Shown one piece after another: positions 24,576 through 33,979 of a stretch of DNA of 64,000 nucleotides. Numbering within the stretch: the first letter of the stretch is position 1; each line of letters begins with the position of its first letter. A model generated the notes under the pieces. That model ran no database searches. It was not told where the DNA came from and saw only the letters and a program-made list of their open reading frames with translations. The DNA is from an uncultured Draconibacterium sp. Its GTDB lineage: Bacteria > Bacteroidota > Bacteroidia > Bacteroidales > Prolixibacteraceae. The position numbers and the translations under genes were made by a program. The stretch lies in the NCBI RefSeq assembly GCF_963676815.1, contig NZ_OY781365.1, forward strand, positions 4,374,501 through 4,438,500, given 5' to 3'.

Positions 24576-25193
24576 TCAGACCAGTTTCCCTTTAGTTGAC
24601 TTTGCGTTTAGTTTCTGATGCTCGGCGGTAAACTCCCAGCCAACCGATTCAATTAGTTGCCGAACAATTCCGATTGTGTCGTTGGCTTGGTTTTTTGCAA
24701 TTTGTACGAGGTGACTCTGTTCAACTTTTTCACGAATAAATTCTTTCGACCGCTTATTCATGTTGGTTAAATCAGTGGCGTTTATTTTATTAATTATACC
24801 TTTTTGTATATCGTAATATTCCAGGTCGCTATCGATGCTAAGTATTTCGGGCTCAGGAAAACGTGACAGATGAACCAGTTTTTTCTGAGGATTTAAATCG
24901 AAATTAATTTTAGTCAGATCGAAACCAATCATTACTTTCGCTTTTACAATAAGCAACGCTTTTTTCTCGGTTTGAAAAAGTTTGAAAAACAGTTGCTTTT
25001 CATCGCGGTGCGTGTAAAGTTCCGAAAATTCTCCTTCAACAGTGATTAATTTACAAACCTGTTTAATTTTATCAAGCAGAATTACCGACTGATCGTGTAA
25101 CTGCTTTTCAGTGCGGTTTTTATAGTAATATAACGTTCCGGTAATTCCGGCTGCCAGCCCAATAATAAGTCCTAAAAAAATTAGGGTTTCCAT
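24576..25193 (-). CDS. DUF4230 family membrane-anchored protein
   Basis: 205 residues with an N-terminal membrane anchor (LIFLGLIIGLAAGITGTLYYY). The DUF4230 body follows: VCKLITVEGEFSELYTHRDEK, LLIVKAKVMIGFDLTKI and an SKEFIREKVEQSHLVQIAKNQAN helix. The domain resembles band-7-like beta folds, and its function is unknown. It is tail-to-tail with the DUF1080 gene, only 10 bp apart. Confidence 0.8.
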   Translation of the reverse strand: METLIFLGLIIGLAAGITGTLYYYKNRTEKQLHDQSVILLDKIKQVCKLITVEGEFSELYTHRDEKQLFFKLFQTEKKALLIVKAKVMIGFDLTKINFDLNPQKKLVHLSRFPEPEILSIDSDLEYYDIQKGIINKINATDLTNMNKRSKEFIREKVEQSHLVQIAKNQANDTIGIVRQLIESVGWEFTAEHQKLNAKSTKGKLV

Positions 25194-25270
25194 AAAAAGT
25201 GTTGTTTAGAACAATCTAAAATAAAACTTTTTATAAAAACCCAGCATGTTGGAATTGTTGAAACAAGATT

Positions 25271-26392
25271 TTATTTCTTGGTTTCTTCCGGTTTCAGAAT
25301 GAAAAAATCGGCTATTTCAAAAAGAGGAGAATTAGCCCGTTCTTGTGTTAAGTTCGATGTATAGGCAATAACCAGTTCTTCTTCGGGATAAATAAGCATT
25401 GCCGAACTTCCGCCACGCACAAAGCCCTCGCGGCCGTATGCAGTTTTACCCTGGCGGTTGTGAAGAATGATCCAGCCGTTTGCAAATTGCGATGGCTGGT
25501 TGTTATTCAGAATAGCTGGTTCAAAAATATGAGCTCGTGTGCTGTCATTCAGATAGTCCGAGTTTAAATAAATATTGCCAAGTTTCACCAAATCTTCGGC
25601 ACTCGATAAAAGCCCGTCGGAAGGTGCGCGCCAACGCATATCAATAGAAATGGCATTAACCACTTGGGCAATTACGTTATGGTCGAAAAAATCAGTTCGG
25701 CCTTTAATCGAAGTAAATGCATTATCGGGGCAGGTATTTTCAAAATGCAAGGTATCGGTTACGTATTGTTCTAACAGTTCGTAAAAATTTTTCCCCGATG
25801 CTTCCTCCATAACAGCACCAAGCAAATTAAAATTTAAGCGGCTTTCTTTTTGAAATGCTCCCGGGGGTGCCATCAATTCATCGTCCTGAAAAATTTCAAG
25901 CCCTTTCTTCAGGGTTACATTTAATCCTTGCCATCCACTTTCGCGGCTGTTCATCTCTCGTATTCCCGAGGTGTGATCCTTTAAATTTTTAACCGTTACC
26001 GGAAGCTTTTTCTTCGGAAATTCAGGAAGGTAGAGCTGAATCGTTGAATCGGGGATTAGCGTGCCGTCTTCCACCATTTTTAAGTAAATCAATGTGGTGT
26101 AAAGTTCGGATAGTGAGCCGATACGAAATTTTGTGTCGCGTGTGGTTTTTACCTCCAAATCTTTCGAAGCAAGCCCCATTCCTTCGGAATAAATCATTTT
26201 CCCGTTTTTCGAGATTGCAATTTGTGCTCCCGGAATAAAATTATTCCGCATGTAAAACGAGAGTTCTTTTCTTACTTCTTTAATTTCGTCGATGTACTTT
26301 TTATCGTACACAATGTCGGTTTCTGATTTTTTACAATTTGTTAGCGTTATTACAACAAAAAACAAAATAAAAACTTGAATTGCTCGCATCAT
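25271..26392 (-). CDS. serine-hydrolase-fold lipoprotein with altered catalytic motifs
   Basis: 373 residues with a lipoprotein-type signal (QVFILFFVVITLTNC). The class C beta-lactamase/PBP fold is clear from GAQIAISKNGKMIYSEG, KFRIGSLSELYTTLIYLKMVEDG and DHTSGI. However the SxxK motif reads SLSE (Ser93, Glu96 in place of Lys; codon GAA where AAA is expected). The Tyr motif normally reading YSN reads ESR (Glu184, Arg186) at the same distance before NFNLLG. Both the general base Lys and Tyr are thus missing, so it is probably a non-catalytic binding protein. Confidence 0.82.
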   Translation of the reverse strand: MMRAIQVFILFFVVITLTNCKKSETDIVYDKKYIDEIKEVRKELSFYMRNNFIPGAQIAISKNGKMIYSEGMGLASKDLEVKTTRDTKFRIGSLSELYTTLIYLKMVEDGTLIPDSTIQLYLPEFPKKKLPVTVKNLKDHTSGIREMNSRESGWQGLNVTLKKGLEIFQDDELMAPPGAFQKESRLNFNLLGAVMEEASGKNFYELLEQYVTDTLHFENTCPDNAFTSIKGRTDFFDHNVIAQVVNAISIDMRWRAPSDGLLSSAEDLVKLGNIYLNSDYLNDSTRAHIFEPAILNNNQPSQFANGWIILHNRQGKTAYGREGFVRGGSSAMLIYPEEELVIAYTSNLTQERANSPLFEIADFFILKPEETKK

Positions 26393-26504
26393 TTTTACTG
26401 GGTTTTTAACCTGGTTTTAACTCTAAAAATCAGGTGCAAAAATAGAAAAATTGAAAGAGTCCGAACGTGAAATTTTGTTAAAAGGTGTACTGTTGACGGG
26501 TTGT

Positions 26505-27245
26505 TCAGATAAAATTCTTTTTCTGAAGCAGGTTTTGAAAAGCAATTTTGTAAGTGCTGCTAACCGGAATAAGTTTGTCTTTAATTTTTATGGTATTGTT
26601 CTCGATGTAGTCGATTTTGTCGATTGAAATAATATAGGATTTGTGTACTCGAATAAATTTCTGATCGTCAAGCAATTCCTGCATCTTTTTGAAATTCAGC
26701 AAGGTCATAATCCGGTTTTCTTCGGTATGTATTTGCAGGTAATCGCGTTGTCCTTCAACGTATAAAATCTTATCGAAGTAAACTTTTACGGTTTTATTAC
26801 CCGATTTGATGAAAGTGTACTCGGGATGATCGTTTTGTTCGGCAGGCTGTTGATGTATTTGAACCGGAGCCTGGTTATTCTGATCTTTTAAAAAGCGGGC
26901 ATAAACTTTTTCGGTAGCTTTTACAAATCGCTCGAATGGGATCGGTTTTAAAAGATAATCTACCACATCTAACTCGTAAGCTTTTAATGCATATTCGTCG
27001 AATGCAGTGGTTAAAATAACGTATGGCGGATCTTTTATTGTTTCAAGCAATTGAATGCCGGTAAACTCATCCATTTGAATATCGAGAAAAATAAGGTCGA
27101 CTTTGTTTTCGCGTAAAAAAGAAAAAGTTGAAAGAGCATTATCAAAAGTGCCTACAAGGTTTAAGTAGTCTATTTTATCAGCAAAACGTTCAATCTTTTT
27201 CAGTGCAAGAAGTTCGTCGTCAACAGCTATGCAGTTCATTTTCAT
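26505..27245 (-). CDS. LytTR-family response regulator
   Basis: 246 residues: receiver domain (1-120) with acidic pair DDE near the start and phospho-acceptor Asp in LIFLDIQMDEF, then a linker rich in Gln and Pro, then a LytTR DNA-binding domain (residues ~150-245; FIKSGNKTVKVYFDKILYVEGQRDYLQIHT, FIRVHKSYIISIDKIDYIE). It follows the sensor kinase gene by 20 bp and is its partner. Targets are not evident; the neighbouring symporter is one possibility. Confidence 0.92.
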   Translation of the reverse strand: MKMNCIAVDDELLALKKIERFADKIDYLNLVGTFDNALSTFSFLRENKVDLIFLDIQMDEFTGIQLLETIKDPPYVILTTAFDEYALKAYELDVVDYLLKPIPFERFVKATEKVYARFLKDQNNQAPVQIHQQPAEQNDHPEYTFIKSGNKTVKVYFDKILYVEGQRDYLQIHTEENRIMTLLNFKKMQELLDDQKFIRVHKSYIISIDKIDYIENNTIKIKDKLIPVSSTYKIAFQNLLQKKNFI

Positions 27246-27265
27246 AATTCCGATTTCTTTATTGT

Positions 27266-28282
27266 TTACACCGGCACTTTAATGTGTACATCAAATTTAT
27301 CCATATCCTTGTTAATATCAAAAGTGTAATTACTGCCGTAAAGTAATTTTAGCCGCTTTTCAACATTTTTTAGGCCGGTTCCGGTGCCGCTGTCGGGAAG
27401 TTTAAAATCGTTGCGTTTTACAAAATTCGAGGTTTGTAATTCAATACAGTCTGCTTCAATGTTAAAGTTAATGATTACACCAGGCAACTCCGACTGCTTA
27501 TTACAATGTTTCACCGCATTTTCAATAATTGGAATAAACAATAACGGGGGAACCATTTGCGAATTTGGCAGCCCTTTTTGTTCAAATTTCAGAAACTCGG
27601 GATTTGCAAAACTGAGTTTGGCCAGCTCAAGGTAATCTTGTATGTAGCTTAGTTCTTTGTCGAGTTTAACTTTTTCGTGGGTCGACTCCTGTAGCATGTA
27701 ACGCATAATCTTCGACAACAGAACAATGGCATTCGATGCTTTTTCTTTGTCTTCAAAAATAAGCGCATCGATATTGTTTAATACATTAAAAAGAAAATGC
27801 GGATTTACCTGCGAGCGAAGTATCCCAAGTTCCGATTGAACAGTTTTTCGTTCCAGTTCCGACTGCGACAATTGAATGCTGTATGAATGCCGAAAGAGTT
27901 TAAAAGCTGTGGCAGTACCAATAATCATAAAATTATTCAGTAAGGCCGAAAATATTTCGGTACTAAACGGACGGCGAACCACCCAAAAACCCAGCATGGG
28001 TTGTATATTCAGTTTTATAAACTGCGAAATAGCAATGTTGCCGGCAATGATTACAGCCGTTCCGAAAATGAAAATACCAAAGTTCCGTTTCTTGAAAACA
28101 AAACGCGGAATGAGATATTCAATAACAATGTAAACACCAATAATATCAACAGGAATATAAATGATATTTATGAACGCTTCCAGCACAAATCCATACGATA
28201 GTAGGTAGGGGACAGTGTAGAAAGTGAATATAAATATCCAAAAAAGGATATGGTTGAGTAAACGGTATTTAAAGACTTTCAT
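27266..28282 (-). CDS. LytS-type sensor histidine kinase
   Basis: 338 residues with four predicted membrane helices in the first ~130 residues, then a His_kinase domain with the phospho-acceptor in QVNPHFLFNVLNNID and a HATPase region (PLLFIPIIENAVKHC; GTGTGLKNVEKRLKLLYG). No separate periplasmic sensor domain is present, so it probably senses through its membrane segments. It is the first gene of a two-gene unit with the LytTR regulator. Confidence 0.92.
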   Translation of the reverse strand: MKVFKYRLLNHILFWIFIFTFYTVPYLLSYGFVLEAFINIIYIPVDIIGVYIVIEYLIPRFVFKKRNFGIFIFGTAVIIAGNIAISQFIKLNIQPMLGFWVVRRPFSTEIFSALLNNFMIIGTATAFKLFRHSYSIQLSQSELERKTVQSELGILRSQVNPHFLFNVLNNIDALIFEDKEKASNAIVLLSKIMRYMLQESTHEKVKLDKELSYIQDYLELAKLSFANPEFLKFEQKGLPNSQMVPPLLFIPIIENAVKHCNKQSELPGVIINFNIEADCIELQTSNFVKRNDFKLPDSGTGTGLKNVEKRLKLLYGSNYTFDINKDMDKFDVHIKVPV

Positions 28283-28480
28283 TTTACGGTAAAATGCAAT
28301 TTTCAGTACAATGGTAAGTCATTTAATTTTAATAATCAATTGATTTTCTGCCAATAAACCGATATTTTCGTCTACGCTGATTATTTCGTTTGTAGTTCTG
28401 TTTGGTAGATTGAAAACACATTTTTGCAGAATTCAATGATTCTTTTGCAGAGTATCGTAAGGGAAAAATTCGCTTTTAAG

Positions 28481-29722
28481 TTACATAGCAACTGCAGTTT
28501 CTTCATTTTCCGACCGGGCAACGGTTACAGCACCACAGCTATCGCTCCAAACATTAACCGATGTTCGTAACATATCCAATGGTCTGTCAACAGCCAGAAT
28601 AAGTCCGATTCCTTCAAGAGGAAGCCCCACTGCGGAAAGTACAACGGTAATCATTACCAGTCCCGCCATTGGAATTCCGGCCGCTCCGATTGAAGCCAGT
28701 AGTGCAGTTACTACCACGAAAGCTTGCTGGGTAATCGACAGATCGACACCATAAGCCTGTGCAATAAACATGGCAGCCATACATTCGTAAAGTGCTGTTC
28801 CATCCATATTTATGGTAGCTCCAAGTGGCAATGTAAAACTTGTAATCTTATTTGATACACCGCTTTTGTGCTCCAGTGCTTCCATGGTAAGCGGAAGCGT
28901 GGCACTCGACGACGATGTAGAAAAGGCTGTAAGCAGGGGAGTGGCCATGTTTTTAAAATGGGTAAATGGTTTAGCTTTTCCCACAAAACGCACAATTAAA
29001 GGTAGAATTACAAAAGCATGTAGCAGCAATCCTGCAATTACACAAAGGCTGTAAACGGCCAAACTTCCGGCAATGCTTCCTAGCTGGCTGGCGTTTCGTG
29101 CTACCTCGCCGGCCACAATTCCAAAAATGCCCAGTGGAGTGAATCGAATGATGAACAGCGTAACTTTCATCATTACCTCAAAAATGGCATCGAAAAATGT
29201 TTTTAGCGAGTTTTTATAAGGATCTTCAACCTTTGTTATAAAATACCCAAAAATGATGGCAAAAAAGATGACTGAAAGGATTGTGCCCTGAGCCATAGCA
29301 TCAACAATATTATCGGGAATTAAGCGGTACAATATTTCTTTAACCGATCCTGCTTTTTCTGCAAGTCCTTCAACTGATTGGCTGAACCCAAGTTCAACGC
29401 CAATACCAGGTTTAACCAGATTCACAATAAATAAACCGGTTAATATAGCCAGCGTGCTGGTTGACAAATAGTACAACAACGTTTTCAATCCGAGTCTTCC
29501 AAGGTTACTGCCTTCACCCATACTGGTAACTCCACTAATAATTGAGCTAAGAATAAGCGGAATGATGACCATTTTTAAGGCACGAAGAAATATATCTCCC
29601 ATCCACGAAGTATATTTTGTGGCTTCAGGTGCCAAATAACCAAATAATACAGACAGTACTAAAGCAATAAGGATTTGCCAGTGTAATTTTATCTTCAGAA
29701 TTTTCATACGTTTTCTTGCCAA
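28481..29722 (-). CDS. dicarboxylate/amino acid:cation symporter (DAACS, GltP type)
   Basis: 413 residues with eight membrane helices and two re-entrant loops. Family motifs are TAFSTSSSSATLPLTMEAL (Ser-rich HP1 loop), GATINMDGTALYECMAAMFIAQ (NMDGT, cation site) and AAGIPMAGLVMITVVLSAVGLP (HP2). The C-terminal DMLRTSVNVWSDSCGAVTVAR segment carries the substrate-binding Asp/Asn region. Likely substrates are glutamate, aspartate or C4-dicarboxylates. A possible -7 element TAAATTTG lies at 29763-29770 without a clear -33. Confidence 0.92.
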   Translation of the reverse strand: MARKRMKILKIKLHWQILIALVLSVLFGYLAPEATKYTSWMGDIFLRALKMVIIPLILSSIISGVTSMGEGSNLGRLGLKTLLYYLSTSTLAILTGLFIVNLVKPGIGVELGFSQSVEGLAEKAGSVKEILYRLIPDNIVDAMAQGTILSVIFFAIIFGYFITKVEDPYKNSLKTFFDAIFEVMMKVTLFIIRFTPLGIFGIVAGEVARNASQLGSIAGSLAVYSLCVIAGLLLHAFVILPLIVRFVGKAKPFTHFKNMATPLLTAFSTSSSSATLPLTMEALEHKSGVSNKITSFTLPLGATINMDGTALYECMAAMFIAQAYGVDLSITQQAFVVVTALLASIGAAGIPMAGLVMITVVLSAVGLPLEGIGLILAVDRPLDMLRTSVNVWSDSCGAVTVARSENEETAVAM

Positions 29723-29911
29723 TTTTTAGGAAAAAGCTTTATCTCATTTTGACAGAGTAGCTCAAATTTAGTGACAGTTTATTTTTTTTTTCTCGGTTTA
29801 AATTAGGAGCCGCTAATTTATCCTTTTTCGATGATGTTGCAAATAAATCTTGTCAATTCCTGTAATTGAAAGAAAAAAATATGTTTTCATTAAGATTTTG
29901 CAGCAAATTGA

Positions 29912-31171
29912 TCAAGTCAGAAACTGAAAAAGATCAGGTTTTTCATTCAGGTATTCGAAAATGAAACCGTTTTCTTCCATTCGTTTAACCAAACCATTAA
30001 AATCTTCCGGCTTTTGAACTTCAATACCAATTACCGCTGGACCTTTTTCGCGATTGGTCTTTTTTGAGTACTCAAAATGGGTAACATCATCAGTTGGACC
30101 AAGCACAATATTTACAAATGTTTGCAGTGCGCCGGCACGTTGCGGAAAACGTACAATAAAATAATGTTTCAACCCTTCGTAAAGTAACGATCTTTCTTTA
30201 ATCTCTTCAGTTCGGGTAATGTCGTTATTGCTGCCGCTAACAATACAAACCACGTTTTTACCTTTTATCTGCTCACGATAAAAATCAAGAGCGGCAATCG
30301 ACAATGCTCCGGCAGGCTCAATAACAATTGCATCGCGGTTGTACAACTCCAGTATTTTGGTACATATCTTACCTTCAGGAACCGATTGATATGCGCTAAT
30401 TACCTTTTTGCATATTTTAAAAGTTGTTTCGCCAACGCGCTGAACTGCAGCGCCATCAACAAATTTGTCGATTTTTTCCAGTGTAAGTACTTCGTTGGCT
30501 TCCAGCGATTTTTGCATCGATGGTGCTCCGGCCGGTTCTACACCAATTATTTTTGTTTTCGGACTAATCTGGTTAAAATATGCACCAACACCTGCCGCCA
30601 ATCCGCCGCCGCCGATTGGCACAAATAGATAATCGATGGTTTCTTTTGCATCCTGCAGGATTTCAATACCAACGGTTGCCTGACCTTCTATAATTTGAGG
30701 ATCGTCGAAAGGGTGGATAAAAGCCATGCCTGTTTTCTGGCAATCTTCAAGTGCAGCACGGTGTGCATCGTCGTAAGTGTCGCCGGTAATTATCACTTCA
30801 ACATCTGTTTTTCCAAACATTTTTACCTGCTTAATTTTCTGTTTGGGTGTTGTTGACGGCATGTAAATTTTGCCCTCAATTCCGAGAAGACGACACGAGT
30901 AGGCGACTCCCTGTGCATGGTTTCCGGCACTGGCACAAACTACCCCTTTTTTTCGTTCGGCATCCGAAAGTTGTGCAATTTTATTGTAAGCTCCCCGTAT
31001 CTTGTACGAACGCACAATCTGAAGGTCTTCACGTTTTAAAAACACGTTTGCCTGAAATTCTTCCGATAGGTTCAGGTTTTTTTGAAGCGGGGTTTGAAGC
31101 ACAATTTCACTAAGGTTATGCTTCGCTCTGATAATATCTTGTAGTTGAGGAAAATATTTTGAGTCGTTCAT
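29912..31171 (-). CDS. ilvA: threonine ammonia-lyase, biosynthetic
   Basis: Deaminates threonine to 2-oxobutyrate for isoleucine synthesis, with PLP. 419 residues: PLP lysine in VRSYKIRGAYNKIAQL, phosphate loop GGGGLAAGV, SAGNHAQGVA, and a short C-terminal ACT-like regulatory part from about residue 330 (YFIVRFPQRAGALQTFVNIVL). The length fits the single-ACT IlvA form. A perfect promoter lies directly upstream. It is separated from the leu operon by 8.4 kb and probably expressed independently. Confidence 0.93.
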   Translation of the reverse strand: MNDSKYFPQLQDIIRAKHNLSEIVLQTPLQKNLNLSEEFQANVFLKREDLQIVRSYKIRGAYNKIAQLSDAERKKGVVCASAGNHAQGVAYSCRLLGIEGKIYMPSTTPKQKIKQVKMFGKTDVEVIITGDTYDDAHRAALEDCQKTGMAFIHPFDDPQIIEGQATVGIEILQDAKETIDYLFVPIGGGGLAAGVGAYFNQISPKTKIIGVEPAGAPSMQKSLEANEVLTLEKIDKFVDGAAVQRVGETTFKICKKVISAYQSVPEGKICTKILELYNRDAIVIEPAGALSIAALDFYREQIKGKNVVCIVSGSNNDITRTEEIKERSLLYEGLKHYFIVRFPQRAGALQTFVNIVLGPTDDVTHFEYSKKTNREKGPAVIGIEVQKPEDFNGLVKRMEENGFIFEYLNEKPDLFQFLT

Positions 31172-31185
31172 CTTGCAATTTTTTG

Positions 31186-31215
31186 CAAAGATATATTGGA
31201 CGCTGCTAAAAGCAA
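31186..31215 (-). promoter_or_regulatory. consensus Bacteroidota promoter of ilvA
   Basis: Minus-strand TTG (31213-31215), 19-base spacer and TATCTTTG (31186-31193) match the consensus exactly, 15 bp before the ilvA ATG. The untranslated leader would be very short, leaving no room for an attenuator. Confidence 0.78.
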
Positions 31216-31230
31216 GCCCGTTGAAAGATT

Positions 31231-31599
31231 TTATGACTTTTCGCAGAATATAATTATACCAATAATTGCCGCCATTGCAGAAATAATTAATACCGCAGCG
31301 GCAGAAATATCTTTTATGATTTTGATGTTCTTATTTTTCTCTTTGCAGACAAAATCACAAATACACTCAATAGCAGAATTAAAAGCTTCGGCACCAAACA
31401 CACTGCCAATACAAACGATTATTAATAACCATTCAGTTTGGGAGATATCGGTAATCCAGGCCAGAGCCAGAACAATAAAACTTGCCAGCAGGTGAATTCG
31501 AAAATTTGTCTCATTCTTTAGTAAATGTCTTATTCCGTTTAAGGCGAATTTAAAGCTGAAAATCCTTTGTGTAAAAAAGTTATTTTCCATGACTAACAA
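31231..31599 (-). CDS. dgkA: diacylglycerol kinase family membrane protein
   Basis: 122 residues with three membrane helices. Family features are FALNGIRHLLKNETNFRIHL at the N-terminus and EAFNSAIECICDFVCKE, the conserved E-x-x-N-T/S-A-I-E motif of DgkA/undecaprenol kinase. In Gram-negatives it recycles diacylglycerol; undecaprenol is the alternative substrate. Its stop codon lies 60 bp upstream of the ilvA start, with the ilvA promoter between them. Confidence 0.88.
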   Translation of the reverse strand: MLVMENNFFTQRIFSFKFALNGIRHLLKNETNFRIHLLASFIVLALAWITDISQTEWLLIIVCIGSVFGAEAFNSAIECICDFVCKEKNKNIKIIKDISAAAVLIISAMAAIIGIIIFCEKS

Positions 31600-31602
31600 T
31601 TT

Positions 31603-31632
31603 GAAAAATCCCTCCCGGCTTTAACCGGGAGG
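31603..31632 (-). terminator. rho-independent terminator after creD
   Basis: Minus strand: CCTCCCGG stem (arms 31611-31618 and 31625-31632, 6-base loop) followed by GATTTTT. It lies between the creD stop codon and the dgkA start, separating the two transcripts. Confidence 0.82.
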
Positions 31633-31647
31633 ATATAATCTTAGATA

Positions 31648-32988
31648 TTAATTTTTGTACCAGTTAATTTTTCGGGTGGCATACATTAGTGCTGCAAGCA
31701 ATACAAATAAACCGATGCTGCCGGCAAGCAAGGCAAACGACTCAAGCTGTAACAGAATGAAAATAAACAGATAACATACTACTAAGCCTAAACTTGTAAG
31801 GAGTTGGTTTTTAAGTTTTGGCATAAAACTTCGGGTGTAAAAGAATACCAGTAAAATGACTGCAAGCGTGGCAATGGAGTAGGCCATATTAAAACCAAGG
31901 TGCTCGGAAATTGAAAGCAATAGTAAATAGAAAATACTGATTGCTGAACCAACCATAATATACTGAAACGGATGGATACGTTGTTCTGAAATTACCTCGA
32001 ACATAAAAAACACCACAAAAGTGATAATAATGATGAGAATGGCATATTTGGCACTTCGCATATTTTTTTGGTAGTGATCGGCCAACGAAACCATTTCAAC
32101 ACCAAACTTCGAGTTTTCAATGTCGTTTTGATTTTCGGCAATGTTGCTGCTTATCCATTGTTGCGGATAATTCCGGTTAAAATGCAGTACGTTCCAATCG
32201 GCCTGAAAACCTTTTTCATCCACATTCCGGTCGGCGGGTAAGTAATTGCCGGTAAATCCCGGATCGTTCCACGTCGATTGTAAATGAACCGTTGTATTTT
32301 CACCCAATGGCGTGAACACGAGGCTTTGACTGCCTTTTAACTGCAGATCAATTTTGAAATCACCGTTTAAATCCTCCGAAACAATGTTTTTTAACGGAAC
32401 AGAAACGCCGCTGTGTCCGATGGACGATGAGTTTTTACCCGGCGAGAAAGTATAATCTTTATTGTTCCATTTTAGCTCCAGTCCTTTATTTATACCTCGC
32501 AAATCGCTTATTGATAGCTGAAGTTGTGCATCGTCCCAAATTATATCGGCAATTTCTATATCCGATTTGGCCAGGTCAATGTCTTCAAAACTTCCGTTAA
32601 TGATTAATTCTGTTTCGTAAACATCAACATTGTAAATGCTTCTTGTCAACTGTTTTGGCTGTAACTCGCCGTTAATCGAAAGTTTTTTGGGCAGAAAAGT
32701 AGCATAACGTGTAATCTCGTTATACTTTTTATCTTCCTCGTTGTAAATTCTCTTTTTGAAAGGCACAAAAAGTACCGGACCACTAATCACCTGTTCGTTC
32801 GACCACTTGCTCATCACCTCGTTTACCACCTGTCTTGAATTTATCTGGCGTTCGCTAATCAGGCCTTGTATCATTACTTTTGGAATCAACAGAATAATGA
32901 TGAGCATACCGATTACCAAAAGTTTAAACGATAAAGTCCGGTGAAAGCTTATTCCCAGGCGGTCTAAAATGTTTTCTTGTTTTTCCAT
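31648..32988 (-). CDS. creD: CreD-family inner-membrane protein
   Basis: 446 residues from MEKQENILDRL. One N-terminal helix (FKLLVIGMLIIILLIPKVMIQGLI) is followed by a large beta-rich periplasmic part (residues ~60-310) with GSQSLVFTPLGENTTVHLQSTWNDPGFTGNYLP typical of CreD. Five or six C-terminal helices follow. The upstream ATG at 33021 was rejected because the operator-like site at 33007-33025 would then lie in the coding sequence. It probably belongs to the regulon of the HTH_34 protein encoded next to it. Confidence 0.88.
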   Translation of the reverse strand: MEKQENILDRLGISFHRTLSFKLLVIGMLIIILLIPKVMIQGLISERQINSRQVVNEVMSKWSNEQVISGPVLFVPFKKRIYNEEDKKYNEITRYATFLPKKLSINGELQPKQLTRSIYNVDVYETELIINGSFEDIDLAKSDIEIADIIWDDAQLQLSISDLRGINKGLELKWNNKDYTFSPGKNSSSIGHSGVSVPLKNIVSEDLNGDFKIDLQLKGSQSLVFTPLGENTTVHLQSTWNDPGFTGNYLPADRNVDEKGFQADWNVLHFNRNYPQQWISSNIAENQNDIENSKFGVEMVSLADHYQKNMRSAKYAILIIIITFVVFFMFEVISEQRIHPFQYIMVGSAISIFYLLLLSISEHLGFNMAYSIATLAVILLVFFYTRSFMPKLKNQLLTSLGLVVCYLFIFILLQLESFALLAGSIGLFVLLAALMYATRKINWYKN

Positions 32989-33006
32989 GATTTCTTGTTT
33001 TAAAAG

Positions 33007-33025
33007 TACTTTGAAATACAAAGCA
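33007..33025. promoter_or_regulatory. operator-like inverted repeat upstream of creD
   Basis: TACTTTGAAATACAAAGCA: 7-base arms with one mismatch around a 5-base centre, 18 bp before the creD start. It is nearly the same as the site at 33980-33998, differing at two of 19 positions; the shared AAAAG flank extends the match. Confidence 0.6.
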
Positions 33026-33039
33026 AGATGGTAAAAAAA

Positions 33040-33351
33040 TTATTTATTCGTTATATTTTGATTGTTGATTAAATCTTCCAGTGCTTTTAAATGCAGCTCA
33101 AAAGCCTTACTTCCGCTTGATGTAACCGCGTAAGTTGTGTTGGGTTTTTTACCAATAAAGGTTTTATTAACCGAAATAAACTTTTCCTTCTCCAACGCTT
33201 TTATGTGGCTGGCCAGGTTGCCATCGGTCAGTTCGAGCAAGTCTTTCAGTTCGTTAAAACTCAAGCGCGAATTCACCATTAAGGCAGCCATAACGCCTAA
33301 TCTCACTTTATTTTCAAAGGCTTTATTCAGATTTTGAATCGGATTCTTCAC
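33040..33351 (-). CDS. winged-helix (HTH_34) transcriptional regulator
   Basis: 103 residues: one winged helix with recognition region LSFNELKDLLELTDGNLASHIKALEKEKFISVNKTFIGKKPNTTYAVTSSG, typical of the MarR/ArsR-like HTH_34 family. No ligand domain is present beyond a C-terminal helix. It overlaps the upstream membrane-protein gene by 4 bp and precedes creD by 51 bp. The two inverted-repeat sites flanking this unit are its likely binding sites. Confidence 0.85.
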   Translation of the reverse strand: MKNPIQNLNKAFENKVRLGVMAALMVNSRLSFNELKDLLELTDGNLASHIKALEKEKFISVNKTFIGKKPNTTYAVTSSGSKAFELHLKALEDLINNQNITNK

Positions 33352-33971
33352 GCTTCTGAATTTTTGTGTTCACGATTTAAGAACATGAATCCGTAAATAA
33401 TATGAACAATACCAAAACCAATAGCCCAGAAATAAAGGCCGAAACCCGGAAAAATTGCGGCTAGTAATCCTAAGGCGATTTCAACCAGGCCAAGACTCAA
33501 TATCTCGGGGCGTGTATATTTTGCAGCATTTACCAAAGCCAGTCCATAAAAAATAAGGAAGCACGGACTAATAACACCGTAGTAGCCACGCAAAGCAAGA
33601 ACAGTGGTTAGTATTCCACCGGTTGCCAACGGAATCAGTAGATTGATCAGTAACAGTTTTGAGCCCGGTCCCCAAATCGGTTTTTGCTCTTTTTTAGCTT
33701 GTTTTACGGTTAAAATGTATATGGTAAAAAGCGATAGAATAAGTACCGTAATACCAATTATAAAAATGGAGGTAAGTAATTCATTTAAATTTTCCTGAGG
33801 TATGGAATAGGGGAACTGGTGTATAATTCGATTGGCAAAAAATGCACCTATCAAGGCGTACAAACCTACCAAAATGCCGGATAGTCCGCTTAATGACAGG
33901 AAACGGCTTGAGCGTTCCATGATGTTGCGGATGTCTTTTAGTTCGCTTAACAGCTTTTCTGATTCATTCAT
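33348..33971 (-). CDS. hypothetical multi-pass membrane protein
   Basis: 207 residues with a short cytoplasmic N-terminus (MNESEKLLSELKDIRNIMERSSRFLSLSG) and about six predicted membrane helices (GILVGLYALIGAFFA; LTSIFIIGITVLILSLFTIYIL; LLLINLLIPLATGGILTTVLAL; ALGLLAAIFPGFGLYFWAIGFG). It is not a named transporter family. It is the first gene of the unit with the HTH_34 regulator, so it may take part in sensing the signal that the regulator answers. Confidence 0.78.
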   Translation of the reverse strand: MNESEKLLSELKDIRNIMERSSRFLSLSGLSGILVGLYALIGAFFANRIIHQFPYSIPQENLNELLTSIFIIGITVLILSLFTIYILTVKQAKKEQKPIWGPGSKLLLINLLIPLATGGILTTVLALRGYYGVISPCFLIFYGLALVNAAKYTRPEILSLGLVEIALGLLAAIFPGFGLYFWAIGFGIVHIIYGFMFLNREHKNSEA

Positions 33972-33979
33972 TTTAAAAG

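Noticed and set aside
32989..33021. Upstream creD start codon at 33021
   Set aside because: It would place an operator-like inverted repeat inside the coding region and adds residues not typical of CreD.
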